This document shows positions 1 to 5,755 of a DNA stretch of 5,755 bases, piece after piece. The position numbers and the translations under genes are program-made. The stretch is taken from NCBI GenBank assembly GCA_903832475.1, contig CAILBQ010000273.1, positions 1 to 5,755 on the forward strand. The letters run 5' to 3'. The stretch is from an uncultured Acidobacteriota bacterium. GTDB lineage: Bacteria; Acidobacteriota; Terriglobia; Terriglobales; Acidobacteriaceae. The notes under the pieces are model-generated. The model worked only from the letters and a program-made list of their open reading frames with translations, searched no databases and was not told where the DNA came from. Positions within the stretch are counted from its first letter, which is position 1; the number at the start of each line of letters is the position of its first letter.

Positions 1-316
1 CAGGTTGTGTTCGTGAGCCAGGGCGAAGCAGGAGCGATAGCAACTGGCCAGCAAAGTCATTCAGCGTCCCATACGAAGGATTCACATCGACATAGTTGGC
101 GATGTCGTACCCATCGTCGCGCAACGGTGAAGGGAAAAAAGGCAACAGCCAGATGCAGGTCACGCCCAGGTCCTGCAGGTAATCCAGCCGCGTCAGCAGT
201 CCCGGAAAATCCCCGATCCCATCATTGTTCGAGTCCGCAAAAGCGCGGACGTGCAGCTCGTAAATGACCGCGTCTTTGTACCATAGTGGATCCGATGCGC
301 TTGCCAGCTTCTTCAA
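1..316 (-). CDS. treS: Trehalose synthase / maltose alpha-D-glucosyltransferase, N-terminal part (runs off the window, frame appears broken near the edge)
   Basis: This is the 5' end of a GH13 enzyme that interconverts maltose and trehalose in the cytoplasm; in many bacteria it is fused or coupled to maltokinase and feeds GlgE. Visible family motifs from the TTG start are LWYKDAVIYELHVRAF (residues 11-26), DSNNDGIGDFPGL (28-40), the first barrel strand region LGVTCIWLLPFFPSPLRDDGYD (about 50-71) and DVNPSYGTLNDF (77-88). There is no ATG in this frame between the upstream stop near 415 and the LWYKD block. TTG at 316-314 is chosen because GGAGA lies 7 nt upstream and it leaves ten residues before LWYKD, as is usual. 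It follows glgE by 76 nt on the same strand, probably one operon. After residue 88 the frame no longer matches the family, whereas the next frame reads ALAHEHNL (24-1), resembling the expected AHxxGLRVI helix. Family identity is secure; intactness is not. Confidence 0.85.
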   Translation of the reverse strand, partial: MKKLASASDPLWYKDAVIYELHVRAFADSNNDGIGDFPGLLTRLDYLQDLGVTCIWLLPFFPSPLRDDGYDIANYVDVNPSYGTLNDFAGQLLSLLLRPGSRTQP

Positions 317-323
317 TCTTGTT

Positions 324-328
324 TCTCC
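324..328 (-). promoter_or_regulatory. Ribosome binding site of treS (decides a TTG start)
   Basis: GGAGA lies 7 nt before the TTG at 316-314. No ATG or GTG is available in frame nearby, so this Shine-Dalgarno match is the main evidence for the chosen start. Confidence 0.6.
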
Positions 329-392
329 AAGGGTATTGGATGCGCGTTTCCCGCTCTTTGTAGATGCCAGCTCAAACTTGTCGGAGTTTTCT

Positions 393-2459
393 CTAGCTGG
401 GCTCCCCTGGCGCTAAGCCACGGATGCGAAACACATGCGCCGGCTGCGTGTCCGGCTTCAGCGCCACGTAATTCCAGCGATCGCGCCAGGTATAGCTCAC
501 GCCGGTCAAAAGATCCTCCACCACAAATAATTGGTTGGCTGGAATGCCCAGCCGATCCAGGTCGAGCTCGATCCAGCTCGTCTGCTCCTGAAATGGGTCG
601 AGATTCACCGCCACCAGGATCACATTCCCTCGATCATCGGTCGCCTTCGAGTAACAAAGAATCTGCGCATTCTCCGCATTGTGAAAATGCAAAGATCCGT
701 TCGACTGCAGTGCCGGATTACCTCGCCGTATCTGGTTCAACGAAGTGATCAGCGGCGCCAGCGACCCCTCGGCGTTCCGGTCCCGCTGCCGAATCTCGTA
801 CTTCTCGCTGTCCATGTACTCTTCCGACTCGGTCTTGCCCGGCGAAGGCCTCGCCGGCACGTTTTCGCCCAGCTCATAAGCAGGCCCATAGATCCCGTAA
901 TTGGCAGTCAGGGTGGCCGCCAGGATCACCCGCTGCATGAACGCCGCCCGTCCGCCGTCCTGCAAAGACTTGTGCAGGATATCCGGCGTGTTCGGCCAGA
1001 AATTCGGCCGGAAAAAATCGCTAACTGGCGGCTGCGTGATCTCCTCCAGGTAGCTCTGCAGCTCCGGCTTCGTATTGCGCCAGGTGAAGTAGGTATACGA
1101 CTGCGTGTACCCACCCTTGGCCAGCGAATACATCACGTGAGGCCGCGTAAAGGCTTCCGCCAGGTAGATCGTGTCAGGATACTTCTGCCGCAGCGACCCC
1201 AGACACCACTCCCAAAAAGGCAGCGCCTTGGTGTGCGGATTGTCCACGCGGAAAACCTTGACACCCCGCTTGATCCAGAACTCGAACACCGAGTACAGCT
1301 CATCCCACAGCCCGCGCCAGTCATCCGATTCGAAGTTCAGCGGATAGATGTCCTGATATTTCTTGGGCGGGTTCTCCGCGTATTGAATGCTCCCATCTGG
1401 CCGCGTAATAAACCACGACGGATGCTCGGTAACCCAGGGATGGTCCGGCGAGCATTGAAAGGCAATGTCCAGAGCCAGCTCCATGCCATGCGCCTTGATA
1501 GCCGCCACCAGTTTGTCGAAATCGGCATAGGTGCCGAGCTGTGGATGAATCGACTTGTGACCGCCGTTGTCTTCTTTGTCGGTCTTCGAGGCCAGCGACC
1601 GGTCGCCGATCGCCCAGGGACTGCCATGATCCCCTGCCTGCGCGGTGACCGAATTATTAGGCCCTTTGCGAAATGCCTTTCCAATCGGCGAAATCGGCGG
1701 GAAGTACAGGATGTCGAAACCCATCGCCGCGATCTCCGGCAATTGCGCCTCAACGTCGGCAAACGTCCCATGCTGTCCCGGAATCTTCGAGGCCGAGCGC
1801 GGAAACAGCTCGTACCAGGCCGAAAATTGTGCACGCTCACGATCCACCCAGACGGGAATCTCCGGCGTGGACTGCGTGGCGAAACCTAAATCCGGGTAGG
1901 CCGCCACCAGGGCCTCAATCTCCGCACCAAGAGGATAGTCATACAGCTCGCGCCCCTCATCGGCAAGCGCTCGCAGCGACTTCGCCGCCTCTGCCAGCCG
2001 CTTGGCATTCGCTCCTTTGGCACGCTTCGCCGCGCCATCGATCAGAATTGCCCCAGAGCGGAACGCCAGCGGAATATCCTGCGGCAGAGCCTTCTGGTCA
2101 GAATTGTCCGGTCCGGGCTGAGCCGCTATCCGCTTCTTGGTATCGCTGACCCATGTGTCGAAATGATCGATCCAGCCCTGAATCGAAAACTTCCACATCC
2201 CCGTCTGGTCAACCTTGAACGTCCCCGCAAACAGGTCGTTGTTCGTCGCCGACATCGGCGCTTCTCGCCATTTCTTCTCGCTGTCGCGCCGGTACAGCAG
2301 CCGCGCGCTGACATGATCGTGGCCATCGGCAAAAATGGCCGCTCGCACCGCCACTTCATCCCCCACGATACGGCATGCCGGGTGACGTCCCCCCTCCACC
2401 TGGGGCGTAATCTCTTCAATAACCACACGGCTGCGGCCGTGCACCGGTTTCACTATCAA
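393..2459 (-). CDS. glgE: Alpha-1,4-glucan:maltose-1-phosphate maltosyltransferase (GlgE)
   Basis: GlgE transfers maltosyl units from alpha-maltose-1-phosphate to the non-reducing ends of alpha-1,4-glucan in the cytoplasm, releasing phosphate. It is a GH13 subfamily 3 enzyme. About 688 residues is a normal length. Numbering from TTG 2459: an N-terminal beta-sandwich and helical region with RVVIEEITPQVEGGR (about 11-25) and IFADGHD (42-48); a catalytic barrel from about 205 with YFPPISPIGKAFRKGPNNS, GSPWAIGD and IHPQLGTYADF; nucleophile Asp406 in FRVDNPHTK; acid/base Glu435 in YLAEAFTRP; stabilising Asp493 in NTPDILH; then a C-terminal beta-sandwich ending FRIRGLAPG. These roles are assigned by analogy with characterised GlgE. 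No key residue is missing. Start choice: the frame stays open to GTG 2471, but that codon overlaps GGAGG (2469-2465), which instead sits 5 nt before TTG 2459 and 11 nt before GTG 2453. TTG is preferred, as its neighbours treS and the response regulator also use TTG; GTG 2453 remains possible. treS follows by 76 nt. Confidence 0.97.
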   Translation of the reverse strand: MIVKPVHGRSRVVIEEITPQVEGGRHPACRIVGDEVAVRAAIFADGHDHVSARLLYRRDSEKKWREAPMSATNNDLFAGTFKVDQTGMWKFSIQGWIDHFDTWVSDTKKRIAAQPGPDNSDQKALPQDIPLAFRSGAILIDGAAKRAKGANAKRLAEAAKSLRALADEGRELYDYPLGAEIEALVAAYPDLGFATQSTPEIPVWVDRERAQFSAWYELFPRSASKIPGQHGTFADVEAQLPEIAAMGFDILYFPPISPIGKAFRKGPNNSVTAQAGDHGSPWAIGDRSLASKTDKEDNGGHKSIHPQLGTYADFDKLVAAIKAHGMELALDIAFQCSPDHPWVTEHPSWFITRPDGSIQYAENPPKKYQDIYPLNFESDDWRGLWDELYSVFEFWIKRGVKVFRVDNPHTKALPFWEWCLGSLRQKYPDTIYLAEAFTRPHVMYSLAKGGYTQSYTYFTWRNTKPELQSYLEEITQPPVSDFFRPNFWPNTPDILHKSLQDGGRAAFMQRVILAATLTANYGIYGPAYELGENVPARPSPGKTESEEYMDSEKYEIRQRDRNAEGSLAPLITSLNQIRRGNPALQSNGSLHFHNAENAQILCYSKATDDRGNVILVAVNLDPFQEQTSWIELDLDRLGIPANQLFVVEDLLTGVSYTWRDRWNYVALKPDTQPAHVFRIRGLAPGEPS

Positions 2460-2515
2460 AATATCCTCCACGCAACCGCAAGACGGCCTGGCTCCTTGCC
2501 GGCCAACCTCAACAT
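2456..2515 (-). other. Possible short leader ORF (19 codons) upstream of and overlapping the glgE start
   Basis: An ATG at 2515-2513 has GAGAGG (2529-2524) 8 nt upstream and opens a 19-codon frame beginning MLRLAGKEP and ending WRIF before TGA at 2458-2456. That stop overlaps the preferred glgE start as TTGA, the geometry expected for translational coupling. The peptide resembles no family I know and has no run of one amino acid as in attenuation leaders. The frame is part of a longer open stretch up to about 2698, so it may be chance. Low confidence. Confidence 0.2.
2465..2469 (-). promoter_or_regulatory. Ribosome binding site of glgE
   Basis: A perfect GGAGG is spaced 5 nt from TTG 2459 and 11 nt from GTG 2453. 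It overlaps the farther in-frame GTG at 2471, which makes that codon an unlikely start. Confidence 0.65.
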
Positions 2516-2586
2516 GGGCCCAACCTCTCTTAAAGGTCGCGACTCAATATTGCCACACGGATACAGATGCAAGTACCCACGTCTGG

Positions 2587-2603
2587 GGTTAGTTTGGTTA
2601 GTT
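2587..2603. repeat. Tandem 8-bp direct repeat upstream of glgE
   Basis: GGTTAGTT occurs twice (2587-2594 and 2596-2603) with one base between, giving a 9-bp period; in the glgE direction it reads AACTAACC twice. It lies about 130 nt upstream of the glgE start and just upstream of the weak TTGCAT element. It may be a binding site for a regulator, or chance. Confidence 0.4.
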
Positions 2604-2641
2604 GCAGCGAAATCCCGGCCCTCGGACAGCAGTGCCCCGGC

Positions 2642-2675
2642 CCCAGGCGACCCTTCGGCATAGCTTCGCCCTGGG
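2642..2675. repeat. Bulged inverted repeat (hairpin) in the glgE leader region
   Basis: CCCAGGCGA (2642-2650) pairs with TCGCC-C-TGGG (2666-2675) through nine base pairs with one bulged C, around a 15-nt loop. No T-run follows on either strand, so it is not a canonical intrinsic terminator. It lies about 175 nt past the kinase stop and about 185 nt before glgE. Confidence 0.4.
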
Positions 2676-2850
2676 TGTTTCGGAAACTTCCCGCTCAATT
2701 ATCGTATCCCTGGCCTCTGATGCGACGCCGATCGTCCGGCTTTGTCAGCTGTCAGGACGCAGCCGTGAGGGCAATTCCGCAGTGTGAAGCAAAATTGGCT
2801 GCCGGCTTCAACGCTGACGAAACGGGCGCTTCTTCAACGTCATTCTGCCT

Positions 2851-4347
2851 TCATCGAACCGGTCGCTCCCCACATTCGGCAATCGCGAAGCCGCCAATTT
2901 GCCTTCGTCGAGAGCCTGAGTGCGAGTACAACGCCGAGTCCCGAAAGTTCGAAGCCACATTTAGCAGCGAAAACGAAAACTCGCTGCCTTCGCCGCACTC
3001 GCTTTTCACCTGCAACTCCGTTCCATGTCGCTCCGCGATCCACCTTGCCAACGCTAACCCCAAACCCGAACCACGCGATTCCCGCACAGATCTGTGGTCG
3101 CCGCGATAAAAGCGTTCAAAAATGCGCGACAAGTCGGCTTCCGCAATGCCGATGCCGCTATCCTCAACCGAAAAACGAAGTCTTGTCTCCTCGTTGACGC
3201 ATCTCAGAACGACTGTTCCACCGGCCGGCGTGTACTTGCTTGCGTTGTCCAGCAGAATCGAGAGCAAGCGCGAAATACTCGCCGCGTCGCCCAACGCCGT
3301 CAAGTCATCATCGGCCTCGATTCGAAAATCTAGCCCGGCAAGCGGCATGATCCTGCTCCAATCCTGATTTACCCGGCAGAACATTTCGCCCACATCAAAT
3401 GCCTGCATCGTCACGTTTTCAGCACCCGCATCAGTACGGGCGATGGAAAGAAGCGCCTCCACCAGTTGGCCCATACGAACTGTCTCTTCATGCAGGCGGG
3501 AAAGCGTTGCCCGGTACTCCTCGCCCTCACGCGGACGCATCATCGCAATCTCGATCTCTGTCCGCAGAATCGTGATCGGCGTGCGCAATTCATGGGAAGC
3601 GTTGCCGGTAAAAGCGCGCACGCTCGCGAAAGCCCTGTCAATTCTTTCCAGCATCTGGTTGAGCGTGCGAGAAAGGTCGCTGATCTCATCCTGGGCCTGC
3701 GGCACGGGCAGCCTTCTATCCAAGTTTCTATCGTTGATCCTGCGAGCCTCCTCCGCCAGCAGGGCCACAGGTCGGAGTGCCTTTCTGCTCATCCAATGGC
3801 CGCCTAGTGACGAAAGCACAATCATCACAGGCGTCAGCAACAAAAGATCAAGCGCAAAGCTATTGAGCAACACATTCGCTTTGTTCCGTGCTATCCCCGT
3901 CTGTACCGAGTATTTTCTGTTCTGCACTTCGATGGGATAAGTCAACACGCGAACCTCTCGCGTTCCCTGATGAAATTCCGAGATGATACCCGCTGAAGGC
4001 AGATTTTCCGGTTTCAGCATTTCGGGATTCTCGGCAAGCATGCGCTTGGAGCGATAGATCCAGTCTCCATCCTGGCCCATCACCTGAAGCCACTTCCCAT
4101 CGTCCTTTACGGAGTAGACTGCCGTAAACTGCTGCCTTAGATCATCTACGCTCTGGCTGTTCTTTTCGTGCAGCAGCAACGATCGCACGTCCTCCGCGCG
4201 CTCCTGCAAATCGTGATGTTCGGTCGCGTCCACACTTCGTCGCAGCATCCACCAGCTTGCCGCGCTCAACAGGCATGCTGCCGTCGCGAACATGGCAAAA
4301 TACCAGAGCGTCAGCCTGATTCGAATAGCCAGCGCTCTCATCATCAT
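2851..4347 (-). CDS. Membrane sensor histidine kinase (HAMP-HisKA-HATPase), CusS/heavy-metal-sensor-like
   Basis: This is an inner-membrane sensor kinase that phosphorylates the adjacent response regulator. Domain order over 498 residues: first membrane helix (about 12-34), periplasmic sensor segment (about 35-160), second membrane helix (about 161-183), HAMP (about 184-238), HisKA with phospho-accepting His252 in ASHELRTPI, and the ATP-binding domain with N box LLDNASKYTP (Asn368), G1 box VEDSGIGI (Asp396), F box IFERFYRG (409-416) and G2 box GSGLGLAL (426-433). All catalytic motifs are intact. The architecture and adjacent OmpR-type partner fit the CusS-like group, but the periplasmic segment shows no metal-ligand cluster I can recognise, so the signal is unknown. 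The first ATG (4347) overlaps the regulator's stop as ATGA, implying translational coupling; ATGs at 4344 and 4341 are alternatives. The protein normally would end near residue 463 (FSFSLLNV); about 35 further residues form an unmatched tail. Confidence 0.95.
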   Translation of the reverse strand: MMMRALAIRIRLTLWYFAMFATAACLLSAASWWMLRRSVDATEHHDLQERAEDVRSLLLHEKNSQSVDDLRQQFTAVYSVKDDGKWLQVMGQDGDWIYRSKRMLAENPEMLKPENLPSAGIISEFHQGTREVRVLTYPIEVQNRKYSVQTGIARNKANVLLNSFALDLLLLTPVMIVLSSLGGHWMSRKALRPVALLAEEARRINDRNLDRRLPVPQAQDEISDLSRTLNQMLERIDRAFASVRAFTGNASHELRTPITILRTEIEIAMMRPREGEEYRATLSRLHEETVRMGQLVEALLSIARTDAGAENVTMQAFDVGEMFCRVNQDWSRIMPLAGLDFRIEADDDLTALGDAASISRLLSILLDNASKYTPAGGTVVLRCVNEETRLRFSVEDSGIGIAEADLSRIFERFYRGDHRSVRESRGSGLGLALARWIAERHGTELQVKSECGEGSEFSFSLLNVASNFRDSALYSHSGSRRRQIGGFAIAECGERPVR

Positions 4348-5039
4348 CTTGAATGACCCGCTACTTGCATCGAACTGCTGAGCAGGTAACCCGACCCTCG
4401 GATGGTGTGAATGAGCTTTGGACGCGACGATAGATCAATCTTGCTGCGCAGTGAATTCACCAATACGTCCAGAGCCCCCGAACCAACTTCCGGATTCTCT
4501 CCCCACACGCATTCCATCAGGCTGCGCCGAGAAACACATTCACCCGCGCTGCGAACCAACAACAAAAGCAGAGCAAACTCCGAGCGGGAAAGTTCAATCG
4601 TCCGGTCGCCGCGACTCACTGAACGTTTCAACACATCGACCGCGAGATCGCCTGCTTGGATCGCGGAGTTCATCTCATGGCGAGGCCTGCGAGTGATTGC
4701 CTGCAGCCGCGCCACCAGCTCCGCAAACGAAAATGGCTTGGTCAGATAATCGTCGGCGCCAAGGTCAAGTCCGCGAATGATGTCATCTTCGCCATCTCGA
4801 GCCGTCAGCATCAGCACAGGCGTTGTGCAGAAGCGCCCGCGCAATGCGCGAATCACATCGTAGCCATCGCACAGTGGCAGCCCGATGTCCAGAACCACTG
4901 CGTCAAATTCCATGCTCGCCGCGATCTCCAGGCCGCCTTCCCCATCCATCGCTGTCAGCACCGTGCAGTCGTGTTCCTGCAAGCCTCTGCGCAGTAATTC
5001 CAGCATTCGCGGCTCGTCTTCAATCACCAAAACGCGCAA
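4344..5039 (-). CDS. OmpR/PhoB-family DNA-binding response regulator
   Basis: This is a cytoplasmic transcription factor activated by phosphorylation from the kinase downstream. The 231 residues hold a receiver domain (1 to about 117) with acidic pocket Glu7-Asp8, phospho-acceptor Asp51 in VVLDIGLP, Thr79 in MLTARD and Lys101 in YLTKPFSF. A winged-helix DNA-binding domain follows (about 128-221), with the recognisable LSRSEFALLLLL, the MECVWG block and the terminal IHTIRGSGYLL wing. Every conserved position is present. The start is TTG at 5039-5037: the codon immediately upstream in frame is TGA, so no longer start exists, and GGAGAG (5050-5045) is properly spaced. It is first in a two-gene unit, its stop overlapping the kinase ATG. 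It diverges from a TonB-dependent receptor gene, and an inverted repeat carrying TTGACA upstream suggests autoregulation. Closest in type to CusR/CopR/QseB regulators; its target genes cannot be read from the sequence. Confidence 0.97.
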   Translation of the reverse strand: MRVLVIEDEPRMLELLRRGLQEHDCTVLTAMDGEGGLEIAASMEFDAVVLDIGLPLCDGYDVIRALRGRFCTTPVLMLTARDGEDDIIRGLDLGADDYLTKPFSFAELVARLQAITRRPRHEMNSAIQAGDLAVDVLKRSVSRGDRTIELSRSEFALLLLLVRSAGECVSRRSLMECVWGENPEVGSGALDVLVNSLRSKIDLSSRPKLIHTIRGSGYLLSSSMQVAGHSR

Positions 5040-5044
5040 TCAAT

Positions 5045-5050
5045 CTCTCC
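5045..5050 (-). promoter_or_regulatory. Ribosome binding site of the response regulator (supports a TTG start)
   Basis: GGAGAG lies 5 nt before TTG 5039. The in-frame TGA at 5042-5040 excludes any earlier start. Confidence 0.6.
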
Positions 5051-5102
5051 GCCAGCCTCTCCTGCGAGCGCGAAAAGATTGCAACAACACAGGAGCAGGC
5101 AC

Positions 5103-5124
5103 GGTATGTCAATTTCAACATACC
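5103..5124. promoter_or_regulatory. Inverted repeat overlapping a -35 element, candidate response-regulator operator
   Basis: GGTATGT (5103-5109) and ACATACC (5118-5124) are perfect 7-bp inverted arms around an 8-nt spacer. The minus strand carries TTGACA inside it (5112-5107), 67 nt before the regulator start, where a regulator-controlled promoter would be expected. CusR/CopR-type regulators bind dyad sites near the -35 position, so this is a plausible autoregulatory operator. The assignment is inference. Confidence 0.4.
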
Positions 5125-5165
5125 TCTCACCAATCCGCGCCTTTCATTCCCTGCGTTCATCAAGA

Positions 5166-5184
5166 ATTCACATTCAGTATTCAC
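5166..5184. repeat. Clustered ATTCAC/ATTCAG direct repeats in the divergent promoter region
   Basis: ATTCAC (5166-5171), ATTCAG (5172-5177) and ATTCAC (5179-5184) lie in tandem, with start spacings of 6 and 7 bp. OmpR-family proteins commonly bind direct repeats, but usually with 10-11 bp spacing, so the spacing here is not ideal. Confidence 0.3.
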
Positions 5185-5371
5185 CCAGCGCTGATGTACC
5201 GCTCGATTGAATGCAAGTGGGCAATCTGGTGACGCGACACATTTGAGACTTCACCTTAGAACTTATTCATCGTCCCGTAAACATAGCTTTACAGGCACAG
5301 GTGCAAGGTTAATTCAGCAATGCCGAACCGCCAGTCGAAGCGACCGTATTCATCCTCCGGCACCAATGCTC

Positions 5372-5377
5372 AAGGAG
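5372..5377 (+). promoter_or_regulatory. Ribosome binding site of the TonB-dependent receptor gene
   Basis: AAGGAG ends 5 nt before the ATG at 5383, a near-consensus Shine-Dalgarno that fixes the start. Confidence 0.75.
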
Positions 5378-5382
5378 AACTT

Positions 5383-5755
5383 ATGCGCCCTAAAGCTCTC
5401 GTCTTTATGCTTCTGCTTCTTTCGTCTCTTGTCTCTTTCGCAAACACTATTTCCACAGCCGACAAGGGTTCAAGCGCCAATGGCAGCATAAGCGGTACGA
5501 TCAAAGACACCGCCGATGCAGTACTCCAGGGAGTTCAAATCGTCCTGCAGCCAGGTGCGACTACGGCAATCTCAGACGCTCAGGGCAGATACCAGATCAC
5601 CAATCTCGCTCCCGGTAGTTACACTCTGACCATCTCCTACGTTGGTTTCAATACTTCAGTGAAAACGGCGAATGTCGCAGCGGCAACCGTAACATCGCTC
5701 GATGTCACACTGACCGTTGGCTCAAGCAGCCAGCAGGTTGAAGTGACCGCCAACA
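5383..5755 (+). CDS. TonB-dependent receptor with N-terminal carboxypeptidase-regulatory-like domain (5' part only)
   Basis: This is the beginning of a probable outer-membrane receptor for active uptake of a substrate that cannot be identified from this fragment. The 124 visible residues show a signal peptide (1-20: MRPK, a hydrophobic run, then SFA with cleavage likely before Asn21) and a carboxypeptidase-regulatory-like beta-sandwich (about 34-113). The latter has the typical GSISGTIKD opening, the SDAQGRYQITNLAPGSYTL core (64-82), the SYVGF strand (85-89) and the VTLTVGSSSQQVEVTAN exit (108-124) that normally leads into the plug domain. The plug and beta-barrel lie beyond the window, so the call rests on this N-terminal arrangement. 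It could instead be another secreted protein with this sandwich, but a receptor is much more likely. It diverges from the two-component pair, so the regulator is a candidate controller. ATG with AAGGAG 5 nt upstream is a secure start. Confidence 0.8.
   Translation, partial: MRPKALVFMLLLLSSLVSFANTISTADKGSSANGSISGTIKDTADAVLQGVQIVLQPGATTAISDAQGRYQITNLAPGSYTLTISYVGFNTSVKTANVAAATVTSLDVTLTVGSSSQQVEVTAN

Larger units (their letters stand above)
2472..2850 (-). other. Intergenic region between the kinase gene and glgE; presumed 5' leader and promoter of glgE
   Basis: This is 379 nt with no convincing gene. It holds, in glgE orientation: a GTTTC-G-GAAAC palindrome inside GGG/CCC arms (2673-2692), a bulged 9-bp hairpin (2642-2675), a direct repeat of CCCGGCCC (2614-2621 and 2636-2643), a tandem AACTAACC repeat (2587-2603) and a weak promoter-like pair, TTGCAT (2572-2567) followed 17 nt later by TATTGA. 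No strong -10 box was found and no hairpin followed by a U-run, so neither a glgE promoter nor a terminator for the kinase operon can be assigned firmly. The gap length suggests glgE has its own promoter. Confidence 0.4.
5040..5382. promoter_or_regulatory. Divergent intergenic region between the response regulator and the TonB receptor
   Basis: These 343 nt hold no convincing gene and must contain the promoters of both flanking genes. Toward the regulator there is a perfect TTGACA (5112-5107 on minus) with only a poor -10 match (TGTTGT) 17 nt on. Toward the receptor there are TTTACA (5288-5293) and TTGAGA (5243-5248), each with weak -10 candidates (GTTAAT at 5308-5313 and TATTCA at 5264-5269). 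An inverted repeat (5103-5124) and clustered ATTCAC/ATTCAG repeats (5166-5184) are described separately. The region is more A/T-rich than the coding sequence of glgE. Confidence 0.55.

Noticed and set aside
7..267. Plus-strand frame of 86 codons at the left edge
   Set aside because: It is antisense to the trehalose synthase motifs and has no ribosome site or family match.
531..1889. Long open frame (452 codons) on the plus strand opposite glgE
   Set aside because: It lies entirely antisense to a well-conserved GlgE; its product is Arg/Pro/Leu-rich with no domain and the openness follows from glgE codon use.
2456..2698. 80-codon minus-strand frame upstream of glgE
   Set aside because: TTG start with no family resemblance and composition like intergenic DNA; only its last 19 codons have a ribosome-site argument and these are listed as a low-confidence leader.
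2743..2755. TGTCAG repeated with a 7-bp period, resembling a PhoB box half
   Set aside because: PhoB-type boxes repeat every 11 bp; the spacing is wrong and nothing nearby concerns phosphate.
2567..3109. Plus-strand open frames across the glgE-kinase gap and kinase 3' end
   Set aside because: They overlap the conserved kinase in antisense, lack ribosome sites and encode no recognisable protein.
5293..5306. Sigma-54-like GGCAC...TGCAA upstream of the receptor
   Set aside because: The GG to GC distance is 9 nt instead of the required 12, so it cannot be a -24/-12 promoter.

Overview
The window looks like chromosomal DNA of an acidobacterium (Acidobacteriota, probably class Terriglobia). This is an inference from gene content: a GlgE maltosyltransferase followed by trehalose synthase, a CusS/CusR-like two-component pair, and an outer-membrane TonB-dependent receptor whose N-terminus is a carboxypeptidase-regulatory-like beta-sandwich. 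I cannot name the genus from sequence alone.

Layout. Four genes lie on the minus strand, in transcription order: an OmpR/PhoB-type response regulator (5039-4344), its membrane histidine kinase (4347-2851, ATGA overlap), a 391-nt gap, glgE (about 2459-393), a 76-nt gap, and the first 105 codons of a treS-type gene (316-1) that runs off the left edge. On the plus strand, diverging from the response regulator across a 343-nt gap, is the start of a TonB-dependent receptor (5383 to the right edge). No RNA genes, insertion sequences or CRISPR arrays were seen.

How the genes work together. TreS interconverts trehalose and maltose, maltokinase makes maltose-1-phosphate, and GlgE transfers its maltosyl unit onto alpha-1,4-glucan. 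glgE and treS therefore form two steps of the trehalose-to-glycogen (GlgE) route. The kinase/regulator pair is a complete signalling unit with all phosphotransfer residues present; its signal is unknown. Its divergent arrangement with the receptor suggests, but does not prove, that it controls its own promoter and perhaps the receptor.

Points to look at again. The treS reading frame appears to break within the last 60 bases at the left edge. A 7-bp-arm inverted repeat upstream of the response regulator contains a perfect TTGACA -35 hexamer. The glgE leader has a tandem 8-bp repeat, a bulged hairpin and a possible 19-codon leader ORF ending in a TTGA overlap with the likely glgE start. The kinase has a non-family C-terminal tail of about 35 residues. 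I did not find evidence of a wholly new system here; most of the window is recognisable metabolism and signalling.
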